Below, one piece after another: positions 40,266-47,291 of a stretch of 47,291 bases of DNA (position 1 is the stretch's first letter; each line of letters begins with the position of its first letter). The notes under the pieces are model-generated. The model was given only the letters and a program-made list of their open reading frames with translations, did not search any database and was not told the DNA's origin. A program made the position numbers and the translations under genes. This stretch comes from a virus: positions 1 to 47,291 of the IMG/VR virus record IMGVR_UViG_3300042397_001265; one strand, written 5' to 3'.

Positions 40266-41267
40266 ATGATTAAAACACTATTAGTGGACGGTAACAATTT
40301 AACAAAAATTGGGTTCCACGGAGTAAAAGATTTTTTTAATAAAGGTAAACACATAGGTGCCGTATGGCACTTTGTGAATACTCTTCGTAGACTTATAGAT
40401 GAAGAAAATTTCGACAAAGTTGTTGTTATGTGGGATGGTGATGATAATTCTTTAACTAGAAAAACATTATATCCACAGTACAAAGAAAAAAGACGACTAA
40501 CAGATGACTTTAGAGACCAATCTTTTGAAGAACAAAAAGAGAGGATTAAAGAGTATTTGGAAGAATGTTATATAAGACAAATAAACGTCGAAAAAAACGA
40601 AGCTGATGATTTGATTGCGTATTACTGTCAAATCTCGGAAAACGAACAAAAAACGATATTCTCGGGGGATAAAGACCTCATCCAACTTATTTCCGATAAG
40701 GTATCTGTGTATTATCCAAAAACAAAACAAACGTATAGAAATGGTGACAAGATAATGCTTGAATACTATTACTTTCCACATCAAAATATTAGAACTTATA
40801 AAATATTATCAGGTGATAAATCAGATAATATTGACGGTATATCCGGACTTGGTGAGAAAACTCTTATAAAGTTTTTTCCTGAGCTACTTGATAAACCGGT
40901 TTCTATTACCGATATTTTAGAAAAGGCTGAGGTTTTGTTAAAAGAAAACAAAAATAATAAAACTTTACAAAACTTATTATCCGGTAAAACAAAAAATGGT
41001 GTTTATGGGGACGAATTCTTTTCTGTTAATGAAAAGATTGTGGATTTATCAAACCCTTTAATTACTGAGGATGGTAAAAGACTTGTTGAGTTGTATTATA
41101 GAGAAACCTTGGACCCGGAAGGTAGGGGGTATAAAAACCTTATAAAAATGATGATGGAAGATGGATTCTTCAAGTATATATCAAAAAGTGATGATGCGTG
41201 GGTTGATTTTGTTAGACCCTTTATGAAACTAACAAGAAAAGAAAAAAGAAATTACAAAAACAATTAA
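40266..41267 (+). CDS. rnh: RNase H / 5'-3' exonuclease (T4 Rnh, FEN family)
   Basis: 333 residues (T4 Rnh: 305). All metal-binding acids of the FEN fold are visible: LLVDGNN (Asp8), MWDGDDN (Asp57), NEADDL (Glu112, Asp114, Asp115), FSGDKDL (Asp135, Asp137), and LSGDKSDNI (Asp184, Asp187), followed by the helix-hairpin-helix GISGLGEKT. It removes RNA primers and flaps from lagging-strand fragments with gp32. It is 27 bases after the DruA-like gene and 2 bases before the next gene in the same run. The C-terminal 80 residues are less conserved. Confidence 0.92.
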   Translation: MIKTLLVDGNNLTKIGFHGVKDFFNKGKHIGAVWHFVNTLRRLIDEENFDKVVVMWDGDDNSLTRKTLYPQYKEKRRLTDDFRDQSFEEQKERIKEYLEECYIRQINVEKNEADDLIAYYCQISENEQKTIFSGDKDLIQLISDKVSVYYPKTKQTYRNGDKIMLEYYYFPHQNIRTYKILSGDKSDNIDGISGLGEKTLIKFFPELLDKPVSITDILEKAEVLLKENKNNKTLQNLLSGKTKNGVYGDEFFSVNEKIVDLSNPLITEDGKRLVELYYRETLDPEGRGYKNLIKMMMEDGFFKYISKSDDAWVDFVRPFMKLTRKEKRNYKNN

Positions 41268-41269
41268 TT

Positions 41270-41722
41270 ATGAGAGACCAAGAATCAGTAAAATTAGAAT
41301 TCTTAATGATGGTTAACGATAACATCATCGTTCAAAGATTTTTCAACGTAAGAGAGTTTAACCCAAAAGCTAAAAACTCTATAGAATTATATGAGTTAAT
41401 CTTCAATCTAAAAGAAGATATTCAAAAACAATTAGGTTTAAAAACCGCAACATATATGTTAGACAACATATATGAAATTACCAACAATCCAGCTATTTTG
41501 GAAACGTCATATATTGACGGACCGGAGTTCTTTAACATCTACATAAAACAAAATGATGTGACAATTTGTCATAGACAAGTAGATGCTAAAGTATACCCAC
41601 CAAAGGTAAGATATACTGTGGATGTACGACCACACCTAAAAAACTTATTGATGAACTTGACTGACATATTTTCATCAAAGAATTTAACATACAATTATTT
41701 AGAAGTTCCATTAAGTGTATAG
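41270..41722 (+). CDS. Unknown protein of the replication cluster
   Basis: 150 residues, 2 bases after rnh. It is mixed alpha/beta: VKLEFLMMVNDNIIVQRFFN, a helix SIELYELIFNLKEDIQKQLG, a beta region PEFFNIYIKQNDVTICHRQV, and a helical C-terminus with NLLMNLTDIFSSKNLTYN. No catalytic motif or domain is recognised. T4 has the helicase loader gp59 and small accessory proteins at similar positions; gp59 is larger and wholly helical, so identity is not claimed. Tight coupling with rnh and closeness to the gp41 helicase suggest a replication accessory. Confidence 0.5.
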   Translation: MRDQESVKLEFLMMVNDNIIVQRFFNVREFNPKAKNSIELYELIFNLKEDIQKQLGLKTATYMLDNIYEITNNPAILETSYIDGPEFFNIYIKQNDVTICHRQVDAKVYPPKVRYTVDVRPHLKNLLMNLTDIFSSKNLTYNYLEVPLSV

Positions 41723-41730
41723 TATTTATT
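41723..41730 (+). promoter_or_regulatory. TATTTATT motif before the helicase gene
   Basis: AGTATTTATTAATACAC, 21 bases before the ATG at 41752, overlapping a short palindrome GTATTTATTAATAC. Its presence in the replication cluster suggests late continued expression of the helicase and reductase genes. Confidence 0.45.
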
Positions 41731-41751
41731 AATACACTAAAATAAAAACAT

Positions 41752-43134
41752 ATGGCGTCAAACAAAAATTTCGAGTATCTAGGTAGTTCATTTCAACTAC
41801 AATTATTAAACCAAATCATAGTAGATAAGGACTTCTCAAGGTCAATTATCGATGTGATGGAACCAAACTATTTTGAGAATAAATACTTTAAATTAATCAT
41901 TCAAATGATTAAAGAATATTACTCAAAATATGAACACACTCCGACATTTGACACTTTAGAACAAATCACAAAATCCGAGTTACAACAACCTCTAGCATCA
42001 AAAATTGTTATTGATACCCTAACTAAGGTTAGGGAAACAGAGGTCGAAGCTTATGAATTCGTTCAAGAAAAATCGATGAAGTTCTGTAAACAACAAGAGT
42101 TACAGAAAGTAATGGTTAAAGCTCAAAAAATCATCGATGCTGGTGAATTTGAGAGTTATGATACATTAGAAGAAATGGTTAGTAAAGCACTTCAAGTTGG
42201 TGAACACGATAAGGGAACTGAAAGTGTTTTCAGTAACTTAGATGAGGTTTTAAACGAGGATTATCGTCATCCTATACCGATGGGTATTCCGGGGATAGAT
42301 AGGTTGTTAAAAGGTGGATTAGCGAAGGGTGAAATAGGTGTTGTATTAGCACCAACCGGTGTAGGTAAATCGACTTTACTTACAAAAATCTCAAATCACG
42401 CATTTAATTTGGGATATAATGTTTTACAAATTTTCTTTGAGGATAACCCAAAGATTATACAACGTAAACATATAACTTTATGGACTAAAATTCATCCGGA
42501 TGAATTGTCTATTAGAAAAGAAGAAGTTTTGGAAAAAGTTAAACTAGTTAAGGAAACTATGACTAATCAACTTATACTCAAAAAACTCCCTTCAGATACA
42601 ATGACTATGATGCAAATCAAAAATCAAATTCGTAAAATGATTTCTGAGGGTAATAAAGTTGATATGGTTTTATTAGATTATATTGATTGTGTTGTTCCGG
42701 ATAAAAACTTGGGTGATGAATGGAAGTCTGAAGGTTCCGTTATGAGAGGATTTGAGTCAATGTGTCACGAATTAGATTTAGTTGGCTGGACAGCTACACA
42801 AGGTAATAGAAGTTCAATATCATCAGATGTTGTAACCACAGACCAAATGGGTGGGTCAATCAAAAAAGCACAGGTTGGACACGTAATCATTTCCGTGGCT
42901 AAATCATTACAACAAAAAGAAATGAAATTAGCAACAATTGCTATCACAAAATCACGTATTGGTGATGATGGTATTGTCTTTGAAAACTGTAAGTTTGATA
43001 ACGGTATGTTAGAAATTGATACTGAAAGTTCTGTAACATTCTTGGGTCACGAGGAACAAACAGAAGAAAGAAATAGACAAAGAATCAAGGACTTGTTAGA
43101 TAAGAGAAAACAAAAAGAACAACAAAAAAATTAA
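41752..43134 (+). CDS. 41: Replicative DNA helicase (T4 gp41-like, DnaB family)
   Basis: 460 residues (T4 gp41: 475). The N-terminal 150 residues are helical ([28 protein letters not shown]), as in DnaB N-domains. The RecA-like domain has Walker [12 protein letters not shown] (200-210, Lys206), a helicase motif IFFEDNP with Glu230, Walker [11 protein letters not shown] (Asp309), and a sensor-like GWTATQGNR with Gln. The tail is a basic, Gln/Lys-rich helix. It unwinds the fork as a hexamer on the lagging strand. It is 29 bases after the unknown protein and 7 bases before nrdB, so unwinding and dNTP supply are encoded together. No primase is encoded in this window. Confidence 0.9.
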   Translation: MASNKNFEYLGSSFQLQLLNQIIVDKDFSRSIIDVMEPNYFENKYFKLIIQMIKEYYSKYEHTPTFDTLEQITKSELQQPLASKIVIDTLTKVRETEVEAYEFVQEKSMKFCKQQELQKVMVKAQKIIDAGEFESYDTLEEMVSKALQVGEHDKGTESVFSNLDEVLNEDYRHPIPMGIPGIDRLLKGGLAKGEIGVVLAPTGVGKSTLLTKISNHAFNLGYNVLQIFFEDNPKIIQRKHITLWTKIHPDELSIRKEEVLEKVKLVKETMTNQLILKKLPSDTMTMMQIKNQIRKMISEGNKVDMVLLDYIDCVVPDKNLGDEWKSEGSVMRGFESMCHELDLVGWTATQGNRSSISSDVVTTDQMGGSIKKAQVGHVIISVAKSLQQKEMKLATIAITKSRIGDDGIVFENCKFDNGMLEIDTESSVTFLGHEEQTEERNRQRIKDLLDKRKQKEQQKN

Positions 43135-43141
43135 TTTAAAA

Positions 43142-44092
43142 ATGGAAGAAAAAATATTAAAACCAAACAATGACCGATTTGTTATTTTCCCAATAGAACA
43201 TAATGATATATGGGAATTTTACAAACAACATCAAGCTGCATTTTGGACATCAGAAGAAGTTGATTTATCTAACGATATTAGAGATTGGGAAAACCTAACT
43301 GATAATGAAAGATATTTCCTTAAAAATATATTAGCGTTTTTCGCCGCGTCAGACGGTATTGTTAATGAAAATTTAGCTGAAAACTTCCTAAAAGAAGTTC
43401 AGTACGCTGAGGCAAAATTCTTCTACGGATTCCAAATTATGATGGAGAATATTCACTCATTAATGTATTCATTATTGATTGATACTTACGTATCAAGTGA
43501 AGAAGAAAAGGACGAATGTTTCCACGCGATTGACAGATTACCAGCGGTCCAAAAGAAAGCTAAATGGGCTCTTGATTGGATTGATAACGGGTCTTTCCAA
43601 GAAAGGTTGGTTGCATTTGCAGCTGTTGAAGGTATATTCTTCTCAGGTTCATTCTGTTCAATATTTTGGTTAAAATCAAGAGGTATTATGCAAGGTTTAT
43701 GTAACGCAAATTCTTTGATATTCAAAGATGAAAATTTACATTGTGACTTTGCTATCCATTTGATTAATAATCATATAGAGAACAAACCAACCGAGAAGAG
43801 AATTAAAGAAATCTTACTATCGGCTTTGGAAATTGAAAAAGAGTTTATCACAGAATCATTACCAGTATCTTTAATCGGTATGAATTCAAACCTAATGAAA
43901 CAATATCTTGAGTTTGTTACCGACGGTTTATTAGTTAAATTTGGTTGTAAAAAACAATTTAACGTAGAACAACCTTTTAAGTTTATGGAACAGATAGCTG
44001 TTGAAACAAAAGGAAATTTCTTTGAGTCAAGAACTATGGAGTATCAAAAAGCTAAATTAGGTGAATCATTAACATTTACAGACGAATTTTAA
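43142..44092 (+). CDS. nrdB: Ribonucleotide reductase small subunit, class Ia
   Basis: 316 residues. The diiron ligands are all visible: Asp71 (FFAASDGI), Glu102 and His105 with radical Tyr109 ([10 protein letters not shown]), Glu163 (AAVEGI), Glu197 and His200 (KDENLHCDF). The E-x-x-H-x-x-x-Y spacing is the class Ia form. The protein makes the tyrosyl radical that starts ribonucleotide reduction in NrdA. The C-terminus (ESLTFTDEF) is the expected short acidic/aromatic tail that docks to NrdA. It is shorter than the T4 NrdB (388) and ends 1 base before the nrdA start. Confidence 0.94.
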   Translation: MEEKILKPNNDRFVIFPIEHNDIWEFYKQHQAAFWTSEEVDLSNDIRDWENLTDNERYFLKNILAFFAASDGIVNENLAENFLKEVQYAEAKFFYGFQIMMENIHSLMYSLLIDTYVSSEEEKDECFHAIDRLPAVQKKAKWALDWIDNGSFQERLVAFAAVEGIFFSGSFCSIFWLKSRGIMQGLCNANSLIFKDENLHCDFAIHLINNHIENKPTEKRIKEILLSALEIEKEFITESLPVSLIGMNSNLMKQYLEFVTDGLLVKFGCKKQFNVEQPFKFMEQIAVETKGNFFESRTMEYQKAKLGESLTFTDEF

Positions 44093-44093
44093 T

Positions 44094-46508
44094 ATGATGT
44101 CATTAAAAATAAAAAAAAGAGGGGGGGATGAAGTTTCATTCAACCCTCAAAAAATATATCAGAGAGTTAAACGTGCAGCCAAAGGTCTAAACGTTAACGC
44201 TGATGAGGTATTCATTAAGGTAATCACTTCGGTACCAACTGAAGGTGTTATTACAACTAAGGAATTAGATAAATTGGTTTATGAAATTGCTGCGGCCTAT
44301 ACCGGTAGTCATCACGACTATTCGAGATTGGCCTCATCTGTTGCTATTTCGTCGTATCATAAAGAAACTGATGAAAGTTTCTCAAATACAATGATTCAGT
44401 TGTATTCTGATGGTATTGTTAATCCTAAATTAATTGAAACTATTCACGAATACGGACCTGAAAATATTGATGCAGTAATAAATCACGATAATGATTATAA
44501 TTTTGATTATTTTGCGTGGAAATCATTACAAGAAATGTATTTGTTAAAAACTCCTGAAGGTAAAGTAGTTGAACGACCACAACATATGTATATGAGAGTT
44601 GCTCTATGGGTAACTAAATCATTTGAAGAGGCGGTTGAATACTATAATTCATTATCAAATCAACTCATCTCTCCGGCAACACCGATTATGATTAACGCGG
44701 GAACTAAGACCCCTCAGTTAGCTTCTTGTGTGTTGAAATACAATCACGGAGACTCAAGAGAGGGGTTATTACAAACATTCAATGACATTTCAAAATATTC
44801 ATCAGATGCTGCAGGTATTGGATTATGTATGTCAAACATACGTAGTAAAGAAAGTCGTATTAACTCATCAGGTGGATTTGCTGGTGGTTTATTAAAATAC
44901 CTTAAAATTGTTAATGAAGGGTTAAGATTCTTCAACCAACAAGGAAGAAGACCCGGTAGTGCTGCAATATATGTAGAACCTTGGCATAAGGATATTTTCG
45001 ACCTATTAGACATTAAGAAAAATACAGGTTCAGAAGAGATGAGAGCAAGAGATTTGTTTACATCAATTTGGTTACCGGACAACTTTATGGAAGCTGTTAA
45101 AAATAATGACGATTGGTATTTATTCTGTCCTAATGATATTATAAAAGCTGGTATTAAACCTTTACAAGAAACTTATGGTGTAGAATATGAGGAAGGTTAT
45201 AAAAAAGCGGTTGAGTTAGGTTTAGGTAAGAAAGTTAAAGCACAATCAGTTTGGAATAAAATTATTGAATCACAGGTTGAAACCGGAGTTCCTTATTTAT
45301 GTTCTAAAGATAGTGCTAACAAAAAAACTAACCATCAAAACATTGGTGTGATTAAACAATCTAATCTATGTAATGAGATTTATCAGTTTACTGATGAAGA
45401 AACAACAGCTATTTGTACATTATCGTCTATGGTATTAAAGAACTTTATTATTAAAGGTGAATTTGACCATAAATTATTGTATAATGAGGTTAGAAAGGTT
45501 GTTAGAGCACTTAACAAAGTTATCGACATTAATAGTTATTCTACTGAACAAGGAAGAAAAGGTGGTTTAGAACAAAGAGCAATCGCGATTGGAACTCAAG
45601 GTTTAGCTGACGTATTTTATTTATTAGATTATATCTTTGTATCTGAAGAATCAAAAAAATTGAATAAAAATATTTTTGAAACAATCTATTTTGCAGCAAT
45701 CACCGAAAGTATGAATTTATGTAAAACAGGTGAGTATAAACCATATAAATTCTTTGAAGGTTCACCAATGTCAAAAGGTATATTCCAATTTGATATGTGG
45801 GGGTTAGATTATGAAGGTTTAGGTGGTATGTGGGATTGGGACTCACTTAAATTAGAAGTGTCCAACCACGGAGTTTGTAATTCATTATTCACAGCTCAGA
45901 TGCCGGTTGCATCTTCTGCTAAGATTACCGGTTCATTTGAAATGACAGAACCAGCTCACTCAGCGTTATTTAATCGTCGTGTAGTTGGTGGTGAAATATT
46001 GATTGTTAACAAATACTTAATCAATGATTTTGAAAAAATTGGTGTTTGGTGTGAGGACTTGAAAAACGAAATTATAATGAATGAAGGTTCAATTCAAAAT
46101 ATCAACTTTAACCATTATCTTGATGTTGAAGATAAAAATTACAACAAGAAAGTTAAAAGAATCGAACATTTGATACCTAAATATAAAACAATTTGGGAGA
46201 TATCACAAAGAGATTTAATTGATATGGCTGCTGATAGAGCACCGTTTATTGACCAATCACAATCTATGAATATCTATATGTCAAACCCTACCTTATCAAA
46301 GATTTCATCTTCACACTTCCACTCTTGGGGGAAAGGATTAAAAACTCTTTGTTATTATGTAAGAACAAAAGCTATATCAACCGGAGCAAAACACTTAGCT
46401 GTGGACATATCAAAAGTTGGTCAACCAAAACAAATTGAGAAACCAACTGTTGAATTAACACAAAAACCTTCGGATTCCGAGTTTGAGTGTCTTGGATGTG
46501 GTTCTTAA
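44094..46508 (+). CDS. nrdA: Ribonucleotide reductase large subunit, class Ia
   Basis: 804 residues. An ATP-cone occupies the N-terminus (IKKRGGDEVSFNPQKIYQRV), so activity control by ATP/dATP is likely. Catalytic residues: Cys212 (LASCVL) and Cys441 (TAICTL) as the reducing pair, and NLCNE with Asn424, Cys426 and Glu428 at the radical site. The C-terminal ECLGCGS gives the shuttle cysteines (799, 802) that accept electrons from a glutaredoxin or thioredoxin. It converts NDPs to dNDPs for phage DNA synthesis. Two ATGs (44094, 44097) are adjacent. It follows nrdB by one base, the reverse of the T4 order nrdA-nrdB. A terminator ends the cluster. Confidence 0.95.
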   Translation: MMSLKIKKRGGDEVSFNPQKIYQRVKRAAKGLNVNADEVFIKVITSVPTEGVITTKELDKLVYEIAAAYTGSHHDYSRLASSVAISSYHKETDESFSNTMIQLYSDGIVNPKLIETIHEYGPENIDAVINHDNDYNFDYFAWKSLQEMYLLKTPEGKVVERPQHMYMRVALWVTKSFEEAVEYYNSLSNQLISPATPIMINAGTKTPQLASCVLKYNHGDSREGLLQTFNDISKYSSDAAGIGLCMSNIRSKESRINSSGGFAGGLLKYLKIVNEGLRFFNQQGRRPGSAAIYVEPWHKDIFDLLDIKKNTGSEEMRARDLFTSIWLPDNFMEAVKNNDDWYLFCPNDIIKAGIKPLQETYGVEYEEGYKKAVELGLGKKVKAQSVWNKIIESQVETGVPYLCSKDSANKKTNHQNIGVIKQSNLCNEIYQFTDEETTAICTLSSMVLKNFIIKGEFDHKLLYNEVRKVVRALNKVIDINSYSTEQGRKGGLEQRAIAIGTQGLADVFYLLDYIFVSEESKKLNKNIFETIYFAAITESMNLCKTGEYKPYKFFEGSPMSKGIFQFDMWGLDYEGLGGMWDWDSLKLEVSNHGVCNSLFTAQMPVASSAKITGSFEMTEPAHSALFNRRVVGGEILIVNKYLINDFEKIGVWCEDLKNEIIMNEGSIQNINFNHYLDVEDKNYNKKVKRIEHLIPKYKTIWEISQRDLIDMAADRAPFIDQSQSMNIYMSNPTLSKISSSHFHSWGKGLKTLCYYVRTKAISTGAKHLAVDISKVGQPKQIEKPTVELTQKPSDSEFECLGCGS

Positions 46509-46517
46509 TAAGAATAT

Positions 46518-46544
46518 AAATCACGACTTAGGTCGTGATTTTTT
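46518..46544 (+). terminator. Terminator after nrdA
   Basis: AAATCACGAC (46518-46527), loop TTAG, GTCGTGATTT and further T to 46544: a perfect 10-bp stem plus a T-tract. The AATCACGAC sequence recurs at 46568-46576. Confidence 0.9.
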
Positions 46545-46554
46545 ATTTTAGGGG

Positions 46555-46562
46555 TATTTATT
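46555..46562 (+). promoter_or_regulatory. Late-type TATTTATT motif before gene 25
   Basis: GGGGTATTTATTAAAAATAAT, 31 bases before the ATG at 46593, directly after the nrdA terminator. It restarts late transcription for the baseplate wedge genes. Confidence 0.5.
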
Positions 46563-46581
46563 AAAAATAATCACGACACTA

Positions 46582-46589
46582 TATTTATA
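46582..46589 (+). promoter_or_regulatory. Second TATTTATA motif at the gene 25 start
   Basis: CTATATTTATAG, ending 3 bases before the ATG. Too close to the start for a normal leader, so it could be a spare copy, a leaderless start or chance. Confidence 0.3.
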
Positions 46590-46592
46590 GTT

Positions 46593-47051
46593 ATGGCAGA
46601 TGGAATTACTTACGGTTTAACATTTCCCTTCAGAGATTCTTTTGATGGGAAATATTTAGATTTATCAAATTATAACGACCAAGAAATTAGGTCTAATTTA
46701 ATACACCTTTTATTATCTAGAAAAGGTAGTAGATATTATTTACCCGATTTTGGTACAAGATTATATGAGTATTTGTTTGAACCTTTAGACGGACCAACAT
46801 TTTCTGAAATAGAGGCTGAAATTAGGGATTCAGCTGGTGTTTATTTACCGGGAATCACAATAACAAATATTAGTATTACAGCTGCTTCAGATGGTGACGA
46901 GGATAAGGGTAGTTATATAAATGATAACGATGAAAGAGTTTTTAGAGTACCTAATATCTCAGATAAAGAACATACAGCAAAAGTTAAAATAGATTACACA
47001 GTAAATAACGACGTTTTCAATAGTAGTGACTTTGTAATTATTAATATATAA
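46593..47051 (+). CDS. 25: Baseplate wedge protein gp25
   Basis: 152 residues (T4: 132). The gp25-like fold is clear: LTFPFRDSFDGKYLDLSNYN, a helix EIRSNLIHLLLSRKGSRYYL, PDFGTRLYEYLFEPLD (the conserved 'P.FG..L....FEP' motif, about residues 50-65), then SEIEAEIRDSAGVYLPGITI with beta strands. It is homologous to contractile-injection baseplate wedge proteins that nucleate sheath polymerisation. The extra length is an acidic loop (SDGDEDKGSYINDNDE). It is followed 4 bases later by gene 6. Confidence 0.93.
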   Translation: MADGITYGLTFPFRDSFDGKYLDLSNYNDQEIRSNLIHLLLSRKGSRYYLPDFGTRLYEYLFEPLDGPTFSEIEAEIRDSAGVYLPGITITNISITAASDGDEDKGSYINDNDERVFRVPNISDKEHTAKVKIDYTVNNDVFNSSDFVIINI

Positions 47052-47055
47052 AATT

Positions 47056-47291
47056 ATGGCAAATAAAAAAATATCCTACACAACGAGGGATTTCCAATCA
47101 ATAAGAACGGAGTTAATTAACTTTACTAAAACATATTACCCGGACACAATTCAAAATTTTAATGACGCGTCGGTATTTTCGGTATTATTAGATTTGAATG
47201 CTGCGGTGACAGACAACTTACAATTTAATATTGACAGAAGTGTTCAAGAAACGGTATTACAATATGCTCAACAAAGGTCGTCAATTTTTAA
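47056..47291 (+). CDS. 6: Baseplate wedge protein gp6, N-terminal part (3' cut)
   Basis: 78 complete codons are visible, open to the end of the window. The beginning (KKISYTTRDFQSIRTELINF, then TKTYYPDTIQNFND and SVFSVLLDLNAAVTDNLQFN, IDRSVQETVLQYAQQRSSIF) is the conserved N-terminal region of gp6/J-like wedge proteins, including the 'YTTRDFxSIRxEL' signature. gp6 forms the inner baseplate ring and lies next to gp25 in T4-like and related contractile tails. Only the first tenth or so of the expected protein is in the window. Confidence 0.88.
   Translation, partial: MANKKISYTTRDFQSIRTELINFTKTYYPDTIQNFNDASVFSVLLDLNAAVTDNLQFNIDRSVQETVLQYAQQRSSIF

Noticed and set aside
43479-43725. Frames overlapping nrdB on both strands
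   Set aside because: The nrdB frame contains all diiron ligands and the radical Tyr in order; the others are shadows.
1-47291. tRNA genes, CRISPR arrays, insertion sequences, integrase or attachment sites
   Set aside because: Looked for in all intergenic stretches; none has cloverleaf-like repeats, regularly spaced repeats, transposase frames or long terminal inverted repeats.

Overview
The window is AT-rich phage DNA, roughly one third G+C by eye. Gene starts lack Shine-Dalgarno sequences and are preceded by A-rich leaders. Several promoters fit the Bacteroidota form TAnnTTTG. From about 6.2 kb to the end it carries the core of a T4-like contractile-tailed phage, so the most likely source is a myovirus of a Bacteroidota host (inferred from signals and gene content; no host gene is present).

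Bases 1-6160 are a lysis and host-contact module, all on the + strand. It starts with the end of a fibre-like gene, then a small membrane protein, a membrane-anchored periplasmic protein, an unusual protein with two PAS sensor domains ending in a two-helix membrane hairpin, a conventional two-helix holin, and a GH19 endolysin. After these come a tiny basic protein and a chain of tightly coupled fibre, tip and surface genes. CpG is rare here and CCGG is absent, whereas both become common from about 6.3 kb. The break lies at or just after a terminator at 6176-6202, so it is either a mosaic module boundary or an assembly join.

Bases 6200-13,330 hold family B DNA polymerase (gp43-like) on +. Facing it is a minus-strand block: a small beta-rich protein, a probable neck/connector protein, a putative PD-(D/E)XK (Mrr-like) nuclease and an SNF2 helicase. 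Bases 13,349-37,050 form the tail morphogenesis region: small conserved and connector-like genes, a gp15-like tail terminator, a short divergent ribbon-helix-helix gene with an operator-like repeat, a very large sheath (gp18), a HAD phosphatase, the tube (gp19), a gp26-like tail chaperone with a second reading frame that suggests programmed frameshifting, the tape measure (gp29), a 1646-residue baseplate protein with an OmpA-like peptidoglycan-binding domain, gp53, and a 2237-residue hub-like protein.

Bases 37,148-46,508 are the replication, recombination and nucleotide cluster: gp32 SSB, UvsX, a DruA/DUF4338-like protein, RNase H (5' nuclease), an unknown protein, gp41 helicase, and class Ia ribonucleotide reductase NrdB and NrdA. 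The window closes with baseplate wedge genes 25 and 6 (cut). Late genes are repeatedly preceded by TATTTATA on the coding strand, the reverse complement of the T4 late consensus. Genes 43 and 32 share TTTGAC-N18-TATAYTT. I found no tRNA, CRISPR, insertion sequence or integrase, and no gene-free stretch longer than 300 bases.
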